Source of the DNA: an uncultured Terriglobales bacterium
Lineage (GTDB): Bacteria; Acidobacteriota; Terriglobia; Terriglobales; Acidobacteriaceae
Length of the DNA: 12,012 nucleotides
Direction of reading: 5' to 3'
NCBI GenBank assembly: GCA_955652845.1
Contig: CATPBY010000463.1
Coordinates: 1-12,012 of the forward strand
In this document: in pieces, positions 7,237-12,012 of the stretch
Position numbering within the stretch: the stretch's first letter is position 1
How the letters are laid out: each line of letters starts with the position of its first letter
Made by a program: the position numbers and the translations under genes
Notes under the pieces: model-generated
Databases searched by the model: none
Told to the model about the DNA's origin: nothing
Seen by the model: the letters and a program-made list of their open reading frames with translations, nothing else

Positions 7237-7243
7237 GGAGGTG
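7237..7243 (+). promoter_or_regulatory. Ribosome binding site deciding the start of the zinc-ribbon gene
   Basis: GGAGGTG is a near-perfect Shine-Dalgarno. It sits ahead of ATG 7248 and overlaps the codons that would follow the earlier in-frame TTG 7233, so ATG 7248 is the start. Confidence 0.75.
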
Positions 7244-7247
7244 TGAA

Positions 7248-7742
7248 ATGTTCTGCAACCAGTGCCGGACCGAACTTCAGGCGGACTACAATTTGTGCCC
7301 CAAGTGCGGCACGCCGGTCGGAAGATTGGCGCAACCTGCAGCCGTCGCCGGTCAAGGCCGATTGCAGCGCCACCTGAGAACCCTGGGAATTTTGTGGATT
7401 GCCGTCGGCGCTCTCTTCCTCATTCCATCCGCCGTGCTGATGACGCTAGGCTCCGTCTCTCATATCGCGATTCCCGGCACCGAGGAAATAGGGCGCATGG
7501 TCGGACCGTCTCTGCTCTCCTTTTTCGGCACCCTGTTCCTGCTGGTCGGGGGCGCCCAAATCTGCGTGGGCTGGGGACTGATGCGGCGCCAATCCTGGGC
7601 GCGCGTCGCCGCCCTGATCCTGGGCATCATCTCGTTGTTTCATCCGCCATTCGGAACCGGCCTCGGCATCTACACGCTTTGGGTGCTGCTCGCGCATGAT
7701 GCCGGAACCGAATATCAGCAATTGGCCAGGGCCGGCAGCTAG
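7248..7742 (+). CDS. Zinc-ribbon membrane protein of unknown function
   Basis: This 164-residue protein starts with a four-cysteine zinc ribbon: C3-x2-C6 and C17-x2-C20, the second knuckle reading CPKCGTPVG. A short linker follows, then a membrane part with about four hydrophobic helices near 46-69, 87-110, 117-133 and 137-150. Such N-terminal ribbons are cytoplasmic metal-binding tags on many small inner-membrane proteins; they do not by themselves define a function. I recognise no catalytic or transport motif. The start at ATG 7248 is fixed by a strong ribosome site; an upstream TTG at 7233 overlaps that site. It ends 85 bp before the dismutase start on the same strand and is divergent from the PstS-like gene. 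Confidence 0.8.
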   Translation: MFCNQCRTELQADYNLCPKCGTPVGRLAQPAAVAGQGRLQRHLRTLGILWIAVGALFLIPSAVLMTLGSVSHIAIPGTEEIGRMVGPSLLSFFGTLFLLVGGAQICVGWGLMRRQSWARVAALILGIISLFHPPFGTGLGIYTLWVLLAHDAGTEYQQLARAGS

Positions 7743-7776
7743 CCAAACCGCCGCGCCTGCTCAATAATGGTAATGG

Positions 7777-7796
7777 TATGAATCCCCTAGGTTCAT
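7777..7796 (+). promoter_or_regulatory. Possible -10 and dyad in the dismutase leader
   Basis: TATGAA (7777-7782) is preceded by TGG, an extended -10 pattern, and by two tandem TAATGG units (7765-7776). Overlapping it, ATGAATC (7778-7784) pairs with GGTTCAT (7790-7796), one G-T pair included, around a 5-nt loop. It could be an operator overlapping the promoter or a leader hairpin. No convincing -35 is visible. Confidence 0.35.
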
Positions 7797-7827
7797 CCTG
7801 ACATCAGAAACCCGTGGAGGAAATACT

Positions 7828-8472
7828 ATGGCGCATGAATTACCCCCCCTGCCGTATGACTATTCCGCACTTGAACCTGTAATCGATAGCCAGACCATGA
7901 AGTTGCATCACGACATGCATCACGGGACCTACGTAAAGAACCTGAACGCCGCCCTGGAAAAACATCCCGACCTGCAATCGAAGAGTCCGGAAGATCTGCT
8001 GCGTGATCTGAACGCAATCCCGGAGGACATTCGCGCCACCGTCCGCAATAACGGCGGCGGCCACGTCAATCACAGTATGTTCTGGAAAATCATGAAACCC
8101 AAGGGCGGCGGCGACCCCAGCGGCGCCATCGCCGAAGCCATCAAGAAAAGCTTTGGAAACTTCAAGGATTTTCAGACCAAATTCAACGACGCCGGCGCCA
8201 AGCAGTTCGGCAGCGGCTGGGCCTGGCTCGCAGCCAAAGCCAGCGGAGAGTTGCAGGTCCTCAGCACGGCCAACCAGGACAACCCTATCTCCCAGGGGCT
8301 GTTTCCAATCCTGGGCAACGACGTCTGGGAGCACGCCTACTACCTAAAATACAACAACCGTCGTCCGGAATATCTGGCAGCGTGGTGGAACGTGGTGAAC
8401 TGGGAAGAAATCAACAAGCGCTTCGAGAGCCTGAAGTCAGGCCACCGCGAACCGGCAATGGCCAGCCGCTAA
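7828..8472 (+). CDS. sodA: Superoxide dismutase, Mn-type of the Fe/Mn family
   Basis: This 214-residue cytoplasmic enzyme converts superoxide to hydrogen peroxide and oxygen; it has no signal peptide. The four metal ligands are visible: His27 in KLHHDMHHGTYV, His82 in GGHVNHSMFW, and Asp165 and His169 in GNDVWEHAYYLKY. The outer-sphere gate residues His31 and Tyr35 are in place. The second-shell glutamine is supplied as Q150 in STANQDNP, and the residue preceding the HVNHS block is Gly, the pattern of Mn enzymes rather than Fe enzymes (which carry the Gln near the second histidine). Metal choice still needs assay; cambialistic use is possible. A GGAGG (7816-7820) lies 7 nt before the ATG. The gene converges with nrdJ and is probably transcribed alone or with the upstream membrane gene. 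Confidence 0.97.
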   Translation: MAHELPPLPYDYSALEPVIDSQTMKLHHDMHHGTYVKNLNAALEKHPDLQSKSPEDLLRDLNAIPEDIRATVRNNGGGHVNHSMFWKIMKPKGGGDPSGAIAEAIKKSFGNFKDFQTKFNDAGAKQFGSGWAWLAAKASGELQVLSTANQDNPISQGLFPILGNDVWEHAYYLKYNNRRPEYLAAWWNVVNWEEINKRFESLKSGHREPAMASR

Positions 8473-8493
8473 ATCGCATCCTACAAACCGCTC

Positions 8494-8533
8494 ATGTGGG
8501 GCACTGTTTGGAACTTATAAAAGTGTCCCACGT
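8494..8533. terminator. Hairpin between sodA and nrdJ, possible bidirectional transcript end
   Basis: ATGTGGGGCACT (8494-8505) pairs with AGTGTCCCACGT (8522-8533) through 12 bp, including G-T wobbles, around a 16-nt loop. It begins 21 nt after the sodA stop. Neither strand has a T-run after the stem, so it may act as an RNA 3' end protector or a Rho-linked stop rather than a classic terminator. A smaller stem CGGGA/TCCCG (8544-8559) follows. I see no gene in 8473-8644. Confidence 0.45.
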
Positions 8534-8644
8534 CTCGCGGTCCCGGGATAGCTGTCCCGCTGCTAATGACCTCGGTCTCTTTGATTTCGCCGACACTGAA
8601 GTCCATCCAGGTGAATCGCTAGCGCCGATGATCCGTCACAAGAC

Positions 8645-11600
8645 TTACGAGCACCCACTGGTACTCCCGCAGCTCATGCAGCGATAACAACTCCCATTTC
8701 TCGTCATGATGCTTCCGCAAAAGCTGCAGGTCGGGGCGTCGCCCAGATCGACGATTCCGGCGAGGGCATCGGCCGCGTGCACCGATCCACCGGCGGGTGC
8801 GGGGGCCCGCCCCACACCAGCTTCACCCGGTCCATTCATCTCTCCGACCTCTGATGGCTGGGAGCTGACAGCTGATGGCTTGAGCCGCAGGTTTTCGAAC
8901 AGCATCTGCTGCTGGCCGGTCAGGAAGCGCAACTGCAGCCAGCGGAAGATATAATCCATGATGGATTTGGCGAAACCGATATCCGGATTATTGGTCCAGC
9001 CGCTGGGCTCGAAGCGGGTGTGCGCGAACTTCTCGCACAACAACTTCAAGGGCACACCGTGTTGCAGAGAGATGGAGACGGCAAGGGCGAAGCTGTCCAT
9101 CAAGCCGCTGACCGTCGACCCTTCTTTCGCCATCTTGATAAAGAGCTCGCCGGGACTCTGATCAGGATAGAGGCCGACGGTGATATAGCCTTCGTGTCCG
9201 CCAACGTTGAATTTATGGGTAATAGACGCACGCTCTTCCTGCAGCCTATGCCGCACAGCCCGCGGCGGCCCGTTAGGATTGTCGTCTTCCATCACGGTCT
9301 GGGCGCGGCCGCTCCCGGCCGCGTCTTCTTTCTTACTTAGCGCCGTCAAAGTTCCTGCAGCGCTCAGCGGTTGCGACTTCTTGCAGCCATCGCGATAAAT
9401 AGCCACAGCCTTCAATCCCAGCTTCCATGCCTGGAGATACGCTTCCATGATGTCTTCCACGGTCGCATTCTCCGGCAGGTTTACCGTTTTAGAGATGGCG
9501 CCAGAGATGAAAGGTTGCGCCGCCGCCATCATCTTCAGATGTCCCATGTAAGCGATAGAGCGCGTGCCCTTGGCGGGCTTGAAAGAACAATCAAACACAG
9601 CCAGATGCTCATCTTTGATATGCGGAGCCCCTTCGATTGTTCCCGTCGCATCAATGTAGCTGACAATCTGGTCCGCCTGATCATGGTCATACCCCAGTTT
9701 GAACAAGGCCGCAGGCACAGTCTGATTGACGATTTTGATCATCCCCCCACCCACCAGCTTCTTGTACTTCACCAGAGCCAAATCCGGCTCAATCCCGGTA
9801 GTATCGCAATCCATCATGAACCCGATAGTTCCTGTGGGGGCTAGGACTGTTACCTGAGAGTTGCGATAGCCGAATTTTTCGCCGTGAGCGAGAGCTTCGT
9901 CCCAGCAGGCTCTGGAGGCATCGTAGAGCGCCGCGGGGACATTGTTCTTGTTGATGTTGTTCACCGACGCCCTGTGCATGCGGATGACATCGAGGAAAGG
10001 TTCGCGGTTGATGTACCAGCCGGGGCAAGCGCCTCCCGGGGTTGCGGAGCTTGGCTCGGCCTGGACAGCTGAGTCGGCTGTCCTCGCGTGCACCGTGCCC
10101 AGATTGGTTTCGGCCAGGCCTTTTTTGGTGGCTTCGGTGGCGGGCACAAGCGGCTGGCAGGATTCGGCAATCTTTGAGGATTGCAGATAGGCCTCGCCGC
10201 ACATGATCGCGGTGACGCAGGCGGCGTAGTCACGGCCGGCATCGGAGTCATATGGCAAGCCTGCGGCCATCAGCAAGGCGCCGAGATTGGCGTAGCCGAG
10301 CCCCAGCGGACGGTAATCATGGGAGTTGCGCATGATCATTTCGGTCGGGTAGCCGGCGTTGTCCACAATGATTTCCTGCGCCGTGATCAGCACATCGACA
10401 GCGTGGCGGTAGGCTTCAACGTCGAATGTGCCGTTGGCAGCGAACTTGAGCAGGTTAAGGCTGGCCAGGTTACAGGCCGAATCATCCAGGAACATGTACT
10501 CGGAGCAGGGATTCGACGCATTAATGCGCGCCGTATTCTTCGAAGTGTGCCAGCGATTGACCGTGGTGTCGTACTGCATGCCGGGATCGCCGCAGCGCCA
10601 GGTAGCATCGGAAATCCTGTAGAGCAGGTCTTTGGCCTTGAAGGTGTGCATCGGCCGGCCATCGCGGATGGCGCGAGTGGAGAAATCCGTGTCGCGCAGG
10701 ACGGCGTACATGAAGTCGTCAGTCACGCGAACAGAGTTGTTGGCGTTCTGAAAAAAGATCGACGAATAGGCTTCCGAGTCCGGGGAAGATCCGTCGTATC
10801 CGGATGCGACCAAAGCGTGGGCCTTGGCCTCTTCTTTGGATTTGCACTCGATAAAGTCGATGATATCGGGATGGTCGATGTTCAGGATGACCATCTTGGC
10901 AGCGCGACGGGTCTTGCCGCCGGACTTGATCACGCCGGCAAAGGCGTCGAATCCTTTCATAAAGCTGAGCGGACCGCTGGCGGTGCCGCCGCCGCTCAAG
11001 CCCTCCGTCGAGGAGCGTAGTGAGGACAAGTTCGTGCCCGTGCCGGAGCCCCATTTGAAGAGCATCCCTTCGGTCTTGGCAAGCGTGAGAATGGAGTCGA
11101 GCGAATCTTTCACCGAGTTGATGAAGCACGCCGAGCACTGCGGCGTCTTGTACCCGGTGACTCCAAATTCAACCCGCGCCGTAGCCGGGTTCCAGTGCCA
11201 GTTCTGCGCATCGGAGTTGGGTTCGATGCGATCGCAACCCACGTTGAACCAAACCGGCGAATTGAACGCGGCATACTGCCGAATGAGAATGTGCACCAAT
11301 TCATCATGGAAAGTTGCGCCATCGTCCGTGGTTTTGAAGTAGCCCTGCGCCAGTCCCCAGTCGCGAATGGTCTCCGCAACTCTTGTCACCAGGGCGCGCA
11401 CGCCGCTTTCGCGCTCCGGAGTCCCCACCGTCCCATGCAGGTACTTGCTGGCCACGATATTGGTTGCCGTCATCGACCAGTCCTTAGGCGTCTCGACGTC
11501 CTTCTGTTCGAAGATCACATTGCCCTTAGCGTCGGTGATCTGCGCCGTACGCAACTCCCAATCGATCTCGTCGCAGGGCGAGACCCCAGGCTTGGTGAAA

Positions 11601-11722
11601 AACCGGCGGAAGGTAAGGCCGGGAGCCTTCCTGCTGCTGACAGTTGTAGCAGCGGCGATCGGGGCCGTATTGGCAACCGCGGGAGGCTGGGCGGCGGGGG
11701 CTTTTTGAGTTACTTCAGCCAT
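8645..11722 (-). CDS. nrdJ: B12-dependent class II ribonucleotide reductase
   Basis: This 1025-residue enzyme reduces ribonucleotides to deoxyribonucleotides using adenosylcobalamin, needing no oxygen. The Pro/Ala-rich N-terminus (1-35) precedes the NrdJ start block PGVSPCDEIDWELR. Active-site pieces are CSACF (196-200; Cys199 likely the first redox cysteine), NPCSE (404-408; thiyl Cys406, Glu408), DSACNLASLNL with Cys417, and APTGTIGF (628-635). A TSCPD domain (about 835-935) and a cysteine-rich tail follow: C999-x2-C1002, C1012-x2-C1015-x2-C1018, C1024, the tail that re-reduces the active site. I see no ATP-cone. Unusual are an extra stretch at 525-565 and a Pro/Gly/Ser-rich linker at 948-995. 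I chose ATG 11722 (MAEVTQ) because the longer frame begins with a TTG that belongs to a promoter -35. The ribosome site is weak. Confidence 0.95.
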   Translation of the reverse strand: MAEVTQKAPAAQPPAVANTAPIAAATTVSSRKAPGLTFRRFFTKPGVSPCDEIDWELRTAQITDAKGNVIFEQKDVETPKDWSMTATNIVASKYLHGTVGTPERESGVRALVTRVAETIRDWGLAQGYFKTTDDGATFHDELVHILIRQYAAFNSPVWFNVGCDRIEPNSDAQNWHWNPATARVEFGVTGYKTPQCSACFINSVKDSLDSILTLAKTEGMLFKWGSGTGTNLSSLRSSTEGLSGGGTASGPLSFMKGFDAFAGVIKSGGKTRRAAKMVILNIDHPDIIDFIECKSKEEAKAHALVASGYDGSSPDSEAYSSIFFQNANNSVRVTDDFMYAVLRDTDFSTRAIRDGRPMHTFKAKDLLYRISDATWRCGDPGMQYDTTVNRWHTSKNTARINASNPCSEYMFLDDSACNLASLNLLKFAANGTFDVEAYRHAVDVLITAQEIIVDNAGYPTEMIMRNSHDYRPLGLGYANLGALLMAAGLPYDSDAGRDYAACVTAIMCGEAYLQSSKIAESCQPLVPATEATKKGLAETNLGTVHARTADSAVQAEPSSATPGGACPGWYINREPFLDVIRMHRASVNNINKNNVPAALYDASRACWDEALAHGEKFGYRNSQVTVLAPTGTIGFMMDCDTTGIEPDLALVKYKKLVGGGMIKIVNQTVPAALFKLGYDHDQADQIVSYIDATGTIEGAPHIKDEHLAVFDCSFKPAKGTRSIAYMGHLKMMAAAQPFISGAISKTVNLPENATVEDIMEAYLQAWKLGLKAVAIYRDGCKKSQPLSAAGTLTALSKKEDAAGSGRAQTVMEDDNPNGPPRAVRHRLQEERASITHKFNVGGHEGYITVGLYPDQSPGELFIKMAKEGSTVSGLMDSFALAVSISLQHGVPLKLLCEKFAHTRFEPSGWTNNPDIGFAKSIMDYIFRWLQLRFLTGQQQMLFENLRLKPSAVSSQPSEVGEMNGPGEAGVGRAPAPAGGSVHAADALAGIVDLGDAPTCSFCGSIMTRNGSCYRCMSCGSTSGCS
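8851..8880. repeat. In-frame short repeat inside the nrdJ linker
   Basis: CTGATGGCT occurs at 8851-8859 and again at 8872-8880, exactly 21 bp apart, so the encoded linker has two similar heptads (KPSAVSS and QPSEVGE). Between and overlapping them is the odd palindrome AGCTG-A-CAGCT (8863-8873). The composition is unlike the flanking conserved enzyme sequence. Confidence 0.6.
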
Positions 11723-11772
11723 TTCGGTATTTTCTCTCTTTTCTGCGGATTCTTCGGTCCGCTTGTTCGATC

Positions 11773-11803
11773 TTAATAGTTGCCGACTCTCCAGTATCGT
11801 CAA
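11773..11803 (-). promoter_or_regulatory. Candidate nrdJ promoter
   Basis: On the minus strand TTGACG (plus 11798-11803) matches the -35 consensus in five of six positions. TATTAA (plus 11773-11778) lies 19 bp downstream and matches the -10 in four of six; ACTATT with a 17-bp spacer is an alternative. The leader would be about 44 nt. The TTG of this -35 is the same TTG that would otherwise be the first codon of the longest nrdJ frame. Confidence 0.45.
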
Positions 11804-12012
11804 AATCCAGATGGAAACGGCGCTGGAGGCCCGATCCGAGCCTGCTCATTTGATGATTCGAGTGAATGCAAAGCATTAGCCGGTTTCTCCATCGCGGCGG
11901 CTAATGCCGGTATCGAGGTCAGGCCGATAGCAGCACGATGGGGGTCGCCGCCAGACGTGGACTCGAATCGCTGGCTGAACCCTGACCCCATAGCTGCTGA
12001 TGAATCCAGCCA
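11780..12012 (+). other. Right-edge region with an uncertain open frame
   Basis: After a TAG at 11777-11779 a plus-strand frame opens at TTG 11780 and stays open to the edge (77 codons), including SIAAANAGIEVRPIAARWGS. A minus-strand frame is also open from the edge to a TGA/TAA-class stop at 11800-11802. Neither has a convincing start, ribosome site or family motif, and the plus-strand frame overlaps the nrdJ promoter. It could be the edge of a neighbouring gene or non-coding DNA; I cannot tell. Confidence 0.2.
11855..11969. repeat. Nested inverted repeats upstream of nrdJ
   Basis: GATTCGAGT (11855-11863) is the exact reverse complement of ACTCGAATC (11961-11969). Inside, GCATTAGCCG (11873-11882) pairs perfectly with CGGCTAATGC (11898-11907) around a 15-nt loop. 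TATCG/CGATA (11911-11929) makes a third stem. AATGC at 11865-11869 can compete for the same GCATT, giving two exclusive folds. I find no cobalamin-riboswitch B12 box and no T-run. Confidence 0.5.

Noticed and set aside
10181..11020. 279-residue plus-strand open frame opposite nrdJ
   Set aside because: It is antisense to conserved NrdJ active-site sequence (NPCSE block) and shows no family features; treated as a shadow.
11940..12012. tRNA-like GACTCGAATC segment
   Set aside because: It resembles a T-arm, but no matching acceptor, D-arm or anticodon arm can be drawn around it.
11804..12012. Cobalamin riboswitch upstream of B12-dependent nrdJ
   Set aside because: I looked for a GCCACTG-type B12 box on the minus strand and found none; the region also lies upstream of the likely promoter.

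Overview
The window (about 12 kb, GC-rich) looks like ordinary chromosome from a free-living, probably aerobic soil bacterium. I favour an Acidobacteriota member (Terriglobia-like). The reasons are a very long B12-dependent ribonucleotide reductase, a citrate-lyase-type citE-citF pair, a repeat-built secreted protein of a kind I associate with that group, and small stand-alone PilZ and PstS-like proteins. This placement is from memory of gene content, not from a search. There are no rRNA or tRNA genes, CRISPR arrays, insertion sequences or phage genes that I can support.

Layout: (1) 1-1783, plus strand: the last 46 codons of a CitE-like lyase subunit, a strongly structured 70-nt spacer, then a full CitF-like subunit. 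(2) 1816-7064, minus strand: four co-directional genes. In transcription order these are a half-length PstS-like secreted binding protein, a PilZ-domain protein, a large soluble PAS-GAF-PAS hybrid histidine kinase with a C-terminal receiver, and a four-repeat putative lipoprotein that converges on citF. Gaps of 62, 116 and 172 bp make a single operon possible but unproven. (3) 7248-8472, plus strand: a zinc-ribbon membrane protein and a Mn-type superoxide dismutase. (4) 8645-11722, minus strand: NrdJ, convergent with the dismutase gene, with a hairpin between them. (5) 11804-12012: no confident gene, but nested inverted repeats.

How the parts may work together: citE-citF would split citrate or a related C5/C6 acid. 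The binding protein, PilZ protein and kinase form a plausible sensing and signalling group (periplasmic sensing, possible c-di-GMP response, phosphorelay). The dismutase and oxygen-independent NrdJ serve oxidative defence and DNA precursor supply. No new defence or mobile system is evident. The most unusual signals are the structured citE-citF spacer, the repeat-associated expansions inside nrdJ, the degenerate PilZ and short PstS-like proteins beside the kinase, and the nested repeats at the right edge.
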